The translations under genes and the position numbers were made by a program. From assembly GCF_002954585.1 (NCBI RefSeq), contig NZ_MSCI01000001.1:1-64000 (forward strand): a DNA stretch of 64,000 nucleotides. The letters are read 5' to 3'. This DNA is from Vibrio chagasii (GTDB lineage Bacteria; Pseudomonadota; Gammaproteobacteria; Enterobacterales; Vibrionaceae). Shown here piece after piece: positions 36,667 through 46,134 of this stretch. The notes beneath the pieces are model-generated. The model worked only from the letters and a program-made list of their open reading frames with translations. It made no database searches and was not told the DNA's origin. How positions within the stretch are numbered: the first letter of the stretch is position 1; each line of letters starts with the position of its first letter.

Positions 36667-37034
36667 GACTTGTCCTTTATATGTTGTTCTAGCTGTTTCA
36701 CGAGTTCTTCGACACTCATATCAATGATGCCTAGCGTCTCAGCGATGGCTGGGATCTGTGTGTTGATGAAAGTTTGGTGTGCGGACTCTTTTAGTTTTTG
36801 AAGTGCACCTTCGGCTACATACATACCTTGGCCTCGCTTCTTTTCAACTAAGCCTTCATCAACCAGTAACTGGTAGCTTTTCATGACGGTAAGGTGGTTG
36901 ATTTTAAGATCAGCAGCAACAGCGCGCACAGAGGGCAGGGCTTGTTGCTCTAGCCAAATACCTTGCAGAATCTGGTCGCTGATCTTAGTGGCAAGCTGCC
37001 TAAAGATCGGTTGGTCGTCTTTCCATTCGGTCAT
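36663..37034 (-). CDS. GntR family regulator, YtrA subfamily
   Basis: A 123-residue regulator with an N-terminal GntR winged helix (PIFRQLATKISDQILQGIWLEQQALPSVRAVAADLKINHLTVMKSYQLL) and the very short C-terminal helical tail typical of YtrA. First gene of the operon with an ABC ATPase and permease. YtrA proteins repress their own ABC operon and release it on cell-envelope stress. A likely operator lies directly before its start. Confidence 0.92.
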   Translation of the reverse strand: MTEWKDDQPIFRQLATKISDQILQGIWLEQQALPSVRAVAADLKINHLTVMKSYQLLVDEGLVEKKRGQGMYVAEGALQKLKESAHQTFINTQIPAIAETLGIIDMSVEELVKQLEQHIKDKS

Positions 37035-37049
37035 AATTAAAACTGCATG

Positions 37050-37071
37050 GTGATATATATGTGTATAACAC
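37050..37071. promoter_or_regulatory. Likely GntR/YtrA operator
   Basis: GTGATAT-N8-ATAACAC is a near-symmetrical 22-bp element with outer GTG/CAC arms (one internal mismatch), only 16-37 bp before the regulator start. Its right half includes GTGTATAACAC, itself GTGT/ACAC symmetric. Outer GTG...CAC arms are usual for GntR dimers. Autoregulation is inferred. Confidence 0.5.
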
Positions 37072-37180
37072 TAACCTTTTTATTCGTATTGGCAAGACTT
37101 TTATAAAAATTACTAGAATATTTTTATGGTTTTGTGCTTGGTAAAAATAAGGTTTTATATGGGGTTTGGTACCGTTAAGT

Positions 37181-37541
37181 TTATCTGGTACGTTGTACAT
37201 TAATGACAAAAAACTGGTCTGGTTTATCAAGTATTTGCAAATAACCATCATCATCTATGCGATTATCTTGAATATGCCGATGCGATGCTTGAACATAAGC
37301 CCCATGCATCTTGTGAGTTTGGCTCGTCTAAATCTACCGCTTCCGTACCTAATGAAAAGCCACCACCTACAACAATATTATTCGATAGGGCTTTACTATA
37401 GCCAAAGGTTGCCAGCTCTTGATTCCCAATAAATGTCACACCGGCCTCAATAGAGTTGTCGCGGTCACCTGCGAGTGCAGACAATGGAAAGCAAGCTGTA
37501 ACAACAGCGAAGGCAGGTAAGATTAAGTGGTTCTTTTTCAT
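37181..37541 (-). pseudogene. Truncated/frameshifted outer-membrane-type protein gene
   Basis: It starts MKKNHLILPAFAVVTACF and has a signal peptide ending SALAG, followed by beta-barrel-like strands (NSIEAGVTFIGNQELATFGY, NNIVVGGGFSLGTEAV). The frame ends at 37263. In the +1 frame the text continues plausibly as HGAYVQASHRHIQDNRIDDD and ends at TAA 37181. The mature protein would be only about 95 residues even when joined, so the 3' part of the gene is probably lost too. An ATG five codons earlier lacks a ribosome site. Confidence 0.6.
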
Positions 37542-37823
37542 GATTTTCTTTCTCATTTTGTATGGACGAAAGCAGTCTACAAAATATCGAAGCTCAAATA
37601 TGAGTCGCTAAAAGTCACATTTGAGCTGAACAAGAATTGACATAAAGATCGGGTAACTAACTGAAATATTGAGACAAAGGCGAGATTTTATGAGTGAGAA
37701 GCATACTGCTGATGAGTGTTAATAGATCGACATGTTCAAGCCGGTTATTAGGCCAAATACACGATGTATGAGCCTATACTCGCCACTATTATTCACTCGC
37801 CATTTCAAGTGAATAACACTGAC

Positions 37824-39767
37824 TTATCGAAGGAATAAAAACTTACTTTCGACTTCATTTGAAGGGATTGGTTTACTAAACAAGAACCCCTGCAGATATT
37901 GGTATCCACAGTCGACCAAGAAGTCCTTCTGCATTTCTGTCTCAACACCTTCCGCGACCACTTTTAGCCCTAACTTGTCACAGATAGCTTGGGTTGCTTG
38001 AACAATGGCTTTGCTGCCTTTGTGTGACCCGTGCACAAAACTCTTATCAAGCTTAACGGTATTAATAGGTAGGTCATGCAACATAGATAGTGAAGAGTAA
38101 CCAGTACCAAAATCATCCAGATGCAGCTCCACACCCAACTTGGCAATGTCGCACAACGCTTGTCTAACTTCGCCATGTTTGAAAATCATGGATGACTCAG
38201 TGATCTCAAGGGCGATGCTCTGAGGTTGGATATTGTAGAAGTTAAGCATTGCAGACAGTTGGTCTGCAAAAGTTGCATGCATTTGAATACTGGAGATATT
38301 GATACTCATCATTAGCTGGTTATCAAATTCTCGGTGCCAAATGGATAGCTGCTTAAGTGCGGAGTTGAGCACCCACTTTCCAAGCGGAACTATCTGACCT
38401 GTTTCTTCTGCTAGAGCGATAAACTCGTCAGGTCTAATGTCCCCTAAATCTTTATCTGACCAGCGTAGCAGTGCTTCAAACCCTTTCACTTTATCACTGC
38501 TGGTATTCATGATCGGTTGGTAGTGCAGTGCGAGAGCCTCATTCTCTAGAGCACGAGCTAAGCGATGGCGAATTTCTACTTTTCGATGAAGCGCACGAGC
38601 TAAGCTAGGGGTGAAAGTTTGGAAGCGGTTACGTCCGTTAGCTTTTGCCATGTGCATTGCCATGCCCGCTTGTTTTAGTAATGACTCTTGGTCTATGGCG
38701 TTATCTGGAAAGTTTGCAGTACCAATGCTGCAACCTACAGAAAGAGTACCAATTCCACTGATGTGAAAACTTCGGTTTAATGCATCAATAATGCGTGTGC
38801 AAAGCAGTGGGATGTTTTGGTTTCGACAGGCGTGAGCAATCACGATGAACTCATCGCCACCAAAGCGACCAATCATGCAGGTTTCATCAACTAGTTGTTT
38901 TAGGCGTTCACCGACTTGTTTTAGCAGCTGATCTCCCACGCTATGCCCATAGGTGTCATTGACGAGCTTAAAGCCATCAAGGTCAACAAACATCAACTCA
39001 AAAGGGGAACGGTAGGCAATACTGGTTTGTAGTAAGTTGGTGATCCCTCTACGGTTATGAAGTTCTGTTAAGCAATCGTGTTCCGCGTTGTACCTGGCTT
39101 TTATCAGCTTTTCTTTTTGCTTGGTGGTACAGGTTAGGTCTAACAGTAGCTCACTCTTGTCGAACAACCACTTGCCTTGAACGTCAAAGTGATGGGTTTT
39201 GTCACCTATAGTACAGCTCACTTCTTCAAGGATCTCTTGCCCCGTTCGTGCTGAAATTAGCCAATGGGCTGCGGTTTCTTCGCTGGAAAGAAAATCGGAG
39301 AGGGTGGTAAAGGGTGAGCCATAGTTTTGATTAAACGCGGAGTTAGTGCTTACTATCTTACCTGAGCTGTCAAATAGTAGAGAAAGGTTTGCTCCGTCTG
39401 AGTAAGCGAGATCGTGTTTAAGACTGCCTTCTTCGGCAACCACTTGAACTAACATGCCGGTTCGAGCATCTGGTAAAGGAATACCAGAAAACTGGCACAG
39501 TGCGCGTTTGGCTATGTATTTGGGGGTGAAGTTCCACCATGTTTTAATGCTTTCACCACGTAGAAATTGTCTTTGATACTCTTCGAGAGTTGCCTCTATT
39601 GCCTTTGACATCTCGACACTAAAGTCGCGTGATGTCAGTTCAAACAAAGATTCCGCCTCCCACAAAGGAAGAGCACTTTGGTTTGCCCATGTGATTCTTT
39701 TGTTATCGATGTCATATATCCAAATAGGGCATTTTAGGTACTCGAAAGATTGATAACTTGTCATCAT
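37824..39767 (-). CDS. Dual GGDEF-EAL protein with N-terminal PAS-like sensor
   Basis: A 647-residue cytoplasmic protein. The N-terminal 220 residues hold two PAS-like segments (CPIWIYDIDNKRITWANQSAL; LLFDSSGKIVSTNSAFNQNY). Then comes a GGDEF domain (LTELHNRRG; RFGGDEF, intact active site), then an EAL domain (GFEALLRW, NISSIQMH, DDFGTGYSSL, VKLDKSF, AEGVE). Both cyclic-di-GMP synthase and phosphodiesterase motifs are intact. The RxxD inhibitory site upstream of GGDEF is absent. There are no membrane segments. Confidence 0.93.
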   Translation of the reverse strand: MMTSYQSFEYLKCPIWIYDIDNKRITWANQSALPLWEAESLFELTSRDFSVEMSKAIEATLEEYQRQFLRGESIKTWWNFTPKYIAKRALCQFSGIPLPDARTGMLVQVVAEEGSLKHDLAYSDGANLSLLFDSSGKIVSTNSAFNQNYGSPFTTLSDFLSSEETAAHWLISARTGQEILEEVSCTIGDKTHHFDVQGKWLFDKSELLLDLTCTTKQKEKLIKARYNAEHDCLTELHNRRGITNLLQTSIAYRSPFELMFVDLDGFKLVNDTYGHSVGDQLLKQVGERLKQLVDETCMIGRFGGDEFIVIAHACRNQNIPLLCTRIIDALNRSFHISGIGTLSVGCSIGTANFPDNAIDQESLLKQAGMAMHMAKANGRNRFQTFTPSLARALHRKVEIRHRLARALENEALALHYQPIMNTSSDKVKGFEALLRWSDKDLGDIRPDEFIALAEETGQIVPLGKWVLNSALKQLSIWHREFDNQLMMSINISSIQMHATFADQLSAMLNFYNIQPQSIALEITESSMIFKHGEVRQALCDIAKLGVELHLDDFGTGYSSLSMLHDLPINTVKLDKSFVHGSHKGSKAIVQATQAICDKLGLKVVAEGVETEMQKDFLVDCGYQYLQGFLFSKPIPSNEVESKFLFLR

Positions 39768-39877
39768 GCTGGACTCTACGTGAGGAAGTTTTAGTTGGAT
39801 GCCACCGAGTAGGCAGCCTACTTCGGTGACTTATTAATACAAATCAACCCCTCTCCATGTTAGTGAGAAAGGCGTGT

Positions 39878-40435
39878 TTATAGGTTTAATGAGCGAATAA
39901 TCTTAGTCACTTTCCCTTCCGGAGTTGTCTCGATGATATAGCCTTTTTTATCATCGAACATTTCACCATCAATAAAGTGCCATCCATTTGGTTTCTTTAT
40001 GATTTCCTTAGGGAAGTTCTCATCAAACATAGAATGATTTGGATAGACCGTTTCGATAGCTTCGAATAGGAGCTGGGCTTGGTCTTGATTCGCTAGGGTG
40101 AAGTCTTTTTTTAAGCACATGGTTAATTCAGGCAGTGGCTGAGTCGTAAACGGTTCAGTGACGGTACCTAATACACCTTTTTGTGAGTAGAAACGGTATG
40201 AGCCTGAGCTGCTTTCACTGCCATCTGGAGACTTGATATAAGGCGTCGCGCTGTAGAATTCACAGTCAAAGACCATTTTTTGAATAATGCTGCTTTGCGG
40301 AGCGACCTGAATATCAATCCAAGAACTCACTTGAGATTGAATCTTTTTTATCGTTTCTTGCTTATCCGTATCAGCAAGTAAAGGTGCTGAAAATAAAGCA
40401 GATGTAGCCAGTAACAGTGAAAGCGGTTTATTCAT
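39878..40435 (-). CDS. Exported hypothetical protein
   Basis: A 185-residue protein with a signal peptide (MNKPLSLLLATSALFSAPLLA). The mature part has two Cys that could form a disulfide (FDCEFYS and MCLKKDF) and an acidic C-terminal half with beta-like segments ending GYIIETTPEGKVTKIIRSL. I do not recognise a family. Transcribed alone, probably periplasmic. Confidence 0.75.
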   Translation of the reverse strand: MNKPLSLLLATSALFSAPLLADTDKQETIKKIQSQVSSWIDIQVAPQSSIIQKMVFDCEFYSATPYIKSPDGSESSSGSYRFYSQKGVLGTVTEPFTTQPLPELTMCLKKDFTLANQDQAQLLFEAIETVYPNHSMFDENFPKEIIKKPNGWHFIDGEMFDDKKGYIIETTPEGKVTKIIRSLNL

Positions 40436-40969
40436 TTTAAGAGGGGCCCTCTAAGGAGTGATTAAATGACAAATTACAAAGCGATCTATTGACGTTGTGA
40501 ATGTTACTTGAAGTGGTAATGACTTAATAGGAAGGAATGGGGGAACAAGAAAGGAAAGTGCTGATGAGTGAAACAGGTAATCGGTTTCCTTTAGTGGCTA
40601 GTCGAATTTTCTGGTTTTTTAATCTAAATGGAGTCTGTTTCTTGGTTTTATAAACTGTGGTGTAACTGGTTAAAAGATGGTTGATTTGATTGTTTTTTGT
40701 AAACAATCTTAATGTAAGTGTAGGTAAGAAAATAAAGCAAGTGTAAGCGATTAGGATGGAATACGACATTAAACGCAATCGGTGTCATTTTGCGGAGCCT
40801 ATATAAATCGAGGCTTGCAGACGACCTGATGTCTAATTTTGTAAACGTAGATGTACAAATATGATCATTATGTTTTGCGTACGGTAAACTCTTGACTCTA
40901 ATAACAATATTGATGATATATGACCAGTATATATACTGCCCACGCTTTTAATAAATACTGGTGATAGAT
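40436..40969. promoter_or_regulatory. Intergenic region with candidate promoter of the two-component operon
   Basis: No credible gene is seen. TTGATG (40910-40915) and TATACT (40932-40937), 16 bp apart, form a plausible promoter. The -10 lies inside a perfect 14-bp palindrome CAGTATATATACTG (40925-40938). The half CCAGTAT recurs inverted as ATACTGG just before the start codon. These could be the response regulator's own sites. Confidence 0.45.
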
Positions 40970-41659
40970 ATGTCGAAAACCAAAGTACTCATTGTCGAAG
41001 ATGACCAAGAGATCGCTCGTTTAACCACACTCTACCTAGAAGCGGAAGGGTATGAAGTGAGCGTCGTTCATGAGGGAAACTTGGCACTTGAAGCTATCCG
41101 AAGTATTGAACCTGATTTAGTGCTGTTGGACCTTATGCTACCAGGTATGAGTGGCGCGCAAATCTGCCGAGAGGCTCGTGAGTTTTACAATGGAATGATC
41201 TTAGTGCTGACTGCCTCTGCAGATGAAATGAGTGAAGTAAGCTTATTTAAGTTTGGTGCTGATGATTATGTCGCTAAGCCGATACGAGGGCATGCATTGC
41301 TGGCCCGAATCGAAGCTCTATTGAGACGTGCAACGCCAGCTACAACAAAGGTGGAAACGGTGTCAGAAAACCAGTGTGAGATCGTTATCAATAGTGCAGC
41401 CCAAAGTGCCACTTTATACGGACAAAACTTGAAACTCACATCCGCAGAGTTTGAGATTTTGAACCTTCTTGTTAAGAATGTTTGCCAAGTCGTTACCCGA
41501 GACCAATGTTGCCAATTATTCCGAGGAATAGATTACACGTTTAACGATCGTTCGATTGATATGCGTGTATCTGGTTTACGCCGAAAGCTGCGCGTTCACG
41601 CAAAAGACAAACAGTTAATACGTACGGTACGTAATAAGGGGTATATGCTGGTTGCTTAA
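40970..41659 (+). CDS. OmpR-family response regulator
   Basis: A 229-residue response regulator. The receiver domain has VLIVEDDQ (acidic pair), phospho-acceptor Asp in PDLVLLDLMLPG, Thr in LVLTAS and Lys in DYVAKPI. The C-terminal winged-helix domain ends IRTVRNKGYMLV. It is most like the RstA/PhoP type. The ATG at 40970 has GGTGAT upstream; a GTG three codons earlier is possible. It overlaps the sensor kinase gene by 8 bases. Confidence 0.92.
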   Translation: MSKTKVLIVEDDQEIARLTTLYLEAEGYEVSVVHEGNLALEAIRSIEPDLVLLDLMLPGMSGAQICREAREFYNGMILVLTASADEMSEVSLFKFGADDYVAKPIRGHALLARIEALLRRATPATTKVETVSENQCEIVINSAAQSATLYGQNLKLTSAEFEILNLLVKNVCQVVTRDQCCQLFRGIDYTFNDRSIDMRVSGLRRKLRVHAKDKQLIRTVRNKGYMLVA

Positions 41660-43001
41660 ATTTATTAAAGAGAAGCTTCGCTCTGTTTCGATGTTTGCTC
41701 GGCTCTACCTTGGTATTGTTACAGGGATGTCGACGACAATCTTTTTGTTCCTACACCTTGGTGAAGGACATATGCGAAGAACAGAGATTGAGACTTTTCT
41801 CAATGATGGGTTGTACTTTGTTGAACAGTATATCCAGCATCGCGACAAAGAAGATTCGCTCTACAAGGAACTCGATAGAACAGGTCACCAACAGTTTTTT
41901 ATTTTCAATTTACGCCTGTTAGAGAATTGGTCGGGAGAACCTCCTTGTCAACGATGTGAGTTACATACCATCTTAAACGGTGTGCCTATTTACCTCAACG
42001 AAAACAATTGGTACTCGGCTGTGTACCAACTGCCGAATTCCAAGTTTAGCTTTGCATTTTGTGAAGTAGGGGACTTCTTTTCTCCTGAAATTGAATGGTA
42101 TGAGGATTCCGAGCGGCACTTTTTACTTGGACTTCTGCTCGCGGTCATCATTGCGATTGGAGCTAGTGTTTACTTACCGGTTAGGGGCTTTCAAGAGAGG
42201 ATTGAGTCGTTAGTTGAGAAACAGAAACAGTTTGGTAAAGGTAAACTGAGTACGCGTTCTGAGACTGAATATATTCATCCTGTTTCCGAGTTGGCTAGCA
42301 GTTTTAATTGCATGGCTGAAGAGATAGAAAGTAAGGTGAAAGAGAGCCATATATTTGCTCAAGCAATTCCCCATGAAGTTCGTACGCCGTTGAGCCGAAT
42401 ACAGTTAGCGACTGACATACTGAGACGAGGAGCGCCTGAGCAGCATCAAGCACTTTTTGATGATATCGATACTTATGTCGACGATATCAACGAACTCACA
42501 TCAGAGATCATTATGCTCTCGAAGTTGAATGTTATGGACAATTCCTTCTTCGAGTTGGTGAAAGTAAGAGCGAGCTTACTTGAATATTGTTTAGACCGGA
42601 TTCGCTATTCTGAGTTGGACAATGTGACTTTTGAATCAAAGGTGAATCAAGACAGCACGATAAAGTGTGATTGCTCAATGGCTCGCTTGGTGTTTGATAA
42701 CATCCTTAAGAACGCTGGCAACTACACTAAAGACCATGTTTGGCTGACTTTGGATGAAAACTCAGAAAGTTGGTTAGTGGTCGTTGAGGACAATGGGCCT
42801 GGTATTCCTGAGGAGCGTCGTGATGAAGTCTTTGTTCCATTTTCTAGATTAGACTCGAGCAGAAGCGCTTCAACCGGCGGTTTTGGATTGGGGCTTGCCA
42901 TTGCAAACTCTGCGGCTAAGAAGTTAGGTTGGAGTATCAAGATCGATGGTAGCAGTTATGGTGGGGCTAGATTCACGATTGTGATAGCTAAGGCGGCTTA
43001 A
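41652..43001 (+). CDS. Sensor histidine kinase with periplasmic CxxC sensor
   Basis: A 449-residue kinase. Membrane segments lie at about 16-36 and 160-180, flanking a periplasmic region with PPCQRCE (Cys99-x2-Cys102) and another Cys in FAFCEV. HAMP follows, then an H-box with IPHEVRTPLSRIQ, N-box NILKNAGNY, G1 DNGPGIP and G2 GFGLGLAIA. It pairs with the upstream OmpR-type regulator. The start is unclear: TTG 41652 overlaps the regulator's end; ATG 41691 is an alternative. CxxC in the sensor suggests redox or metal sensing (inference). Confidence 0.88.
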   Translation: MLKFIKEKLRSVSMFARLYLGIVTGMSTTIFLFLHLGEGHMRRTEIETFLNDGLYFVEQYIQHRDKEDSLYKELDRTGHQQFFIFNLRLLENWSGEPPCQRCELHTILNGVPIYLNENNWYSAVYQLPNSKFSFAFCEVGDFFSPEIEWYEDSERHFLLGLLLAVIIAIGASVYLPVRGFQERIESLVEKQKQFGKGKLSTRSETEYIHPVSELASSFNCMAEEIESKVKESHIFAQAIPHEVRTPLSRIQLATDILRRGAPEQHQALFDDIDTYVDDINELTSEIIMLSKLNVMDNSFFELVKVRASLLEYCLDRIRYSELDNVTFESKVNQDSTIKCDCSMARLVFDNILKNAGNYTKDHVWLTLDENSESWLVVVEDNGPGIPEERRDEVFVPFSRLDSSRSASTGGFGLGLAIANSAAKKLGWSIKIDGSSYGGARFTIVIAKAA

Positions 43002-43050
43002 CCGTTATTTATCTTTATTGAATCTACACTCGTTTAGGAAAAACAAAAGC

Positions 43051-43096
43051 CATGGTTTGAACTGACACCGATTAGTTCAAACCATGACTTTTTTTA
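43051..43096. terminator. Terminator between the kinase and GNAT genes
   Basis: The perfect 13-bp stem CATGGTTTGAACT / AGTTCAAACCATG is followed by ACTTTTTTT on the plus strand and preceded by A-rich sequence. It serves both convergent genes. Confidence 0.9.
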
Positions 43097-43107
43097 ACCG
43101 GAAACGG

Positions 43108-43644
43108 CTACTGTTTTGAACGGTGAAGACCATAGATTGCGTGGTCAACGATACGACCGTTTAAGTTCTCGCTGCGTGTAATGATGCCTTCTAAATTGAA
43201 TTGTAAGCGCTCACAAACCTTGCGGCTGCTTTGGTTCTCAACGGCGGCAGATATTTCAACTTTCTCCATATTTATTTCATTGAAAGCTATATCAATCAAC
43301 TTTTTAACCACGCGCGTCACAATTCCCCTTCCTTGGTATGGTTCAGACAGCCAATAACCTATCGTTACTTTTTGCATATCATGATCAATGGTATTGAAAC
43401 TACAGTTACCAACGATATTGTTTTGGTACACTATGGCACAGGTCATGCTTTTACCTTCTGCGTAATCGTGTAATGAGCGCTGCACGAAGAGCCTAAAATC
43501 TTGTTCGGTTTTACAATGTGGCGGCCATGCAAGCCACTGACTTAAATACTCATTTTGACTTTGTGAGATTTCCGCGTAGTGAGAGGCGAAACGCTCTTCA
43601 ACCAAAGCAATAGACAATTCGTCATCGATAACTGTTTTAAACAT
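43108..43644 (-). CDS. RimJ/RimL-like N-acetyltransferase
   Basis: A 178-residue GNAT enzyme of the RimL/SpeG-like group: MQKVTIGYWLSEPYQGRGIVTRVVKKLIDIAF (acetyl-CoA loop Q-G-R-G), then NQSSRKVCERLQFNLEGI. The start MFKTVIDDELSI has AAGGAAATG as ribosome site; the frame is open 17 codons upstream. RimL-like enzymes acetylate protein N-termini such as ribosomal L7/L12, but many Vibrio members have unknown targets. Confidence 0.9.
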   Translation of the reverse strand: MFKTVIDDELSIALVEERFASHYAEISQSQNEYLSQWLAWPPHCKTEQDFRLFVQRSLHDYAEGKSMTCAIVYQNNIVGNCSFNTIDHDMQKVTIGYWLSEPYQGRGIVTRVVKKLIDIAFNEINMEKVEISAAVENQSSRKVCERLQFNLEGIITRSENLNGRIVDHAIYGLHRSKQ

Positions 43645-43867
43645 GCATTTCCTTTTTTGACTGTTCAGTTGAGTGGATTTTAGTCGGCAAAACATGATGT
43701 CGCATGTTTTTTAATATGCAACCATTTGTAGCGCGATTTTTCCGTGATACGTAAGATCTATCACGAAACTCATTAAACCTTACATTAGTTGTGTATATAA
43801 ACATTAGCTATGCATTAGTATTGGCAGCCTAACTATATAAGAACAATAAAAATTCTAGGCTTAAGTA

Positions 43868-45142
43868 ATGAATCAACATTGCCAAGACGTAACCGTAGAC
43901 CTTAGAAAGGCTCTATTTGGTATAGCTAAGGCGCTTGATAACGTAGGTTTTGAAAGCAAAAATCATGGGCAACGAGTCGGTTATATCGCTTACCGCTGTG
44001 CCCTGAGTGTGGGCTGGGAAGAGGAACAAGCACAGCTTGCGTTCTCGTTAGGGCTTATTCACGATTGTGGTATATCCCAAGTTGATGAACAGCTCAGTTT
44101 GGTCTCAGGTTTTGTCCCTGATTCCACCCACCACCATTGTCAGAAAGGCTACCAAATATTAAAAGAGTGTCCCGTACTTTCCATATTCTCTAAACCAGTG
44201 CTTTATCATCATACTCCTTGGGTGGAGCTTAAAGCGCTACCTATTAGTGAATTAGAGAAAGAACTGGCCGCGATTGTCATGCTTGCCGATAGGGTTGACT
44301 ATCTCTATGGCATTACCTCTTCCGATCGCTATGGCAACCTCACCCCAGATGGAAAAGTGAGCATTATCGAACGTTTGACTGAGCAAGCGGACGAGATGTT
44401 CGAAACTAACCTTGTGCAACATATGTGTGAGCTTGTCGACTTGGACGATTTCTGGTTCTCGATGGAGATCCCTTACATTGAAAACATGAGGGATAATTTT
44501 GAGCCCGTGCCATTCTTTTCTCAACAAATGTCGTTGGATGAAACGGTCGCTTTTGCAGAGTTTATTGCCAATGTGGTGGATACCAAGAGCTCGTTTACCT
44601 TTAAGCACTCGTTGAAGGTAGGACAGCTTTCAGAGTATCTAGCTAAGCAACTGGGTTACTCATATACAACGCAGCGTAAGCTCTATCTAGCAGGGTTAGT
44701 ACATGATATCGGTAAGCTGCAAACGCCAAGTGATATCCTCCACAAACCAGACCTACTCACTGATGAGGAGTATTGCTGTATTAAGCGCCATGCAACGGAT
44801 ACAAGGTTCGCACTGCAAGAGTTGTTCAGTTCACCTCAGATTTTTGAGTGGGCGTCGAATCATCATGAAAGGCTAGACGGTTCTGGTTATCCAATGGGTA
44901 AAACAGCAGAAGAACTGGATCAGCCCAGTCGAATTGTAGCGGTTGTCGACGTGTTCCAAGCATTGACACAATCTCGCCCGTATCGAAAGGGAATGACACT
45001 GGAAGAGACGATGGCGATTTTGACTGAGCATGTTGAGAACGATAAGCTCGATCGTGAAGTGTTTGAGTGTTTGAAGAAGCACGCTCAGTATTGTTTTGAG
45101 CTATCGACGGATAAGTGGGCTTACCCGATTTACGAAACGTGA
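43868..45142 (+). CDS. HD-GYP domain protein (cyclic-di-GMP phosphodiesterase type)
   Basis: A 424-residue protein with two HD-type halves. The N-terminal one has LGLIHDCGISQVDEQL and YHHTPW but lacks GYP. The C-terminal one is a full HD-GYP: LAGLVHDIGKLQTPSDIL, KRHATDT, SNHHERLDGSGYP, AVVDVFQALTQSRPYR. HD-GYP enzymes hydrolyse cyclic-di-GMP to GMP. No sensor or membrane segment is seen. The duplicated-HD layout resembles V. cholerae HD-GYP proteins that act on cGAMP-type molecules as well, so the substrate should not be assumed. Confidence 0.92.
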   Translation: MNQHCQDVTVDLRKALFGIAKALDNVGFESKNHGQRVGYIAYRCALSVGWEEEQAQLAFSLGLIHDCGISQVDEQLSLVSGFVPDSTHHHCQKGYQILKECPVLSIFSKPVLYHHTPWVELKALPISELEKELAAIVMLADRVDYLYGITSSDRYGNLTPDGKVSIIERLTEQADEMFETNLVQHMCELVDLDDFWFSMEIPYIENMRDNFEPVPFFSQQMSLDETVAFAEFIANVVDTKSSFTFKHSLKVGQLSEYLAKQLGYSYTTQRKLYLAGLVHDIGKLQTPSDILHKPDLLTDEEYCCIKRHATDTRFALQELFSSPQIFEWASNHHERLDGSGYPMGKTAEELDQPSRIVAVVDVFQALTQSRPYRKGMTLEETMAILTEHVENDKLDREVFECLKKHAQYCFELSTDKWAYPIYET

Positions 45143-45253
45143 TCATCTTAGAGCAGTTCTAATTCTCCCTCTTTTCATTCGCGGCGCTTACAATGACTTA
45201 CAGTGATTGAGCAAGGCTACTGATATGGTTGCAAAAACCATTAAAGGAATAAG

Positions 45254-45559
45254 ATGTTGAGAACGAAAATCATAGTGCTAGCTTTGGTTGCCGCTTTGTC
45301 AGGTTGTATGGATGAAGATGGTTACGATGAAGCGGTTTTAGAACAACTTGTCGACCGACAAGCGAACATTGAAGATGTGACGAAGAAACTAGGGCAGCCC
45401 GATCGCATCATCAATAATGATGGTTCTGTGGCTTATATTTATGAATATGAGCGCGATCTTCTCGCTTTTACGTTTTATAACGGGGAGTTGTTATTCAAAG
45501 AAAGAGCCGCCAACGACGGTCTTTATGATTTTAAGATGATCAAACCAAGTGTTCAGTAA
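45254..45559 (+). CDS. Small lipoprotein
   Basis: A 101-residue protein with a type II signal peptide: MLRTKIIVLALVAALSGC, lipobox LSGC, Cys18. The mature part (QANIEDVTKKLGQPDRIINNDGSVAYIYEY) has the two-strand, two-helix pattern of SmpA/BamE-like domains. The ribosome site AAAGGAAT is good. The residue after Cys is Met, so outer-membrane sorting is expected (no Asp at +2). Function unknown. Confidence 0.85.
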   Translation: MLRTKIIVLALVAALSGCMDEDGYDEAVLEQLVDRQANIEDVTKKLGQPDRIINNDGSVAYIYEYERDLLAFTFYNGELLFKERAANDGLYDFKMIKPSVQ

Positions 45560-45617
45560 TCGGTAAGTACAATCAATCGAGTTTGATGAACAACGGGCAT
45601 TGACTAAACAGAGACAG

Positions 45618-45645
45618 AAAAGCGATAGCCGAGGCTATCGCTTTT
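45618..45645. terminator. Terminator between the lipoprotein gene and PTS operon
   Basis: The perfect 13-bp stem AAAAGCGATAGCC / GGCTATCGCTTTT with a 2-nt loop and T-run. It serves convergent transcripts. Confidence 0.93.
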
Positions 45646-45684
45646 TATTTGGGGGCTTATTCGCTCAGGAGCAATATAGCGAGG

Positions 45685-46134
45685 TTAGTATCGCTTTAAG
45701 ATCTCGATGATCTCTTGCTCTGTTTCTGCAGCGATAATGGCATCAATGTCATCATCATTTTGGAACAGCTCTGATAGCGCCATGATGGTATGGATATGGC
45801 TATCTGAATCCATTGCCGCCAGAGTGATGGAAAGGTAAACGTCACCGTTATCTTCCGACTCTAAATCAACACCTTTTTTGAATACTGTCACCTGAAGTGA
45901 TGCTTCGTTTACACCATCTTCAGGGCGAGCATGAGGCATTGCAATCTTTGGAGCTAGAACATAGTACGCGCCAATGTCCTTGTGCTTTTGTTTGATGGCT
46001 TCAACGTAGCTTGCTTCAATCTTGTTGCTCGCTAGTAGTGTTGAACATGTCACATCAATCGCAGCATCAACCGTTAGGTTTTCTTCAGAGTTGATGATAA
46101 CGCCTTGGTTACCGACTAAATCGAATAAACTCAT
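45685..46134 (-). CDS. ulaC: PTS EIIA, ascorbate/fructose-mannitol type
   Basis: A 149-residue EIIA of the UlaC/mannitol group, with phospho-accepting His68 in IAMPHARPEDG. It receives phosphate from HPr and passes it to EIIB. The ATG overlaps the stop of the EIIC gene (ATGA), so it is translationally coupled; an ATG four codons earlier lies inside EIIC. It is the last gene of a IIB-IIC-IIA operon. Confidence 0.9.
   Translation of the reverse strand: MSLFDLVGNQGVIINSEENLTVDAAIDVTCSTLLASNKIEASYVEAIKQKHKDIGAYYVLAPKIAMPHARPEDGVNEASLQVTVFKKGVDLESEDNGDVYLSITLAAMDSDSHIHTIMALSELFQNDDDIDAIIAAETEQEIIEILKRY

Noticed and set aside
40524..40778. 84-codon minus-strand frame upstream of the two-component operon
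   Set aside because: Low-complexity, A/T-driven composition, no ribosome site, no family resemblance.
40925..40938. Palindrome CAGTATATATACTG taken as a LexA box
   Set aside because: LexA needs CTGT-N8-ACAG; here the half-sites are CAGT and ACTG, so the fit is wrong. It is kept only as a possible regulator site.
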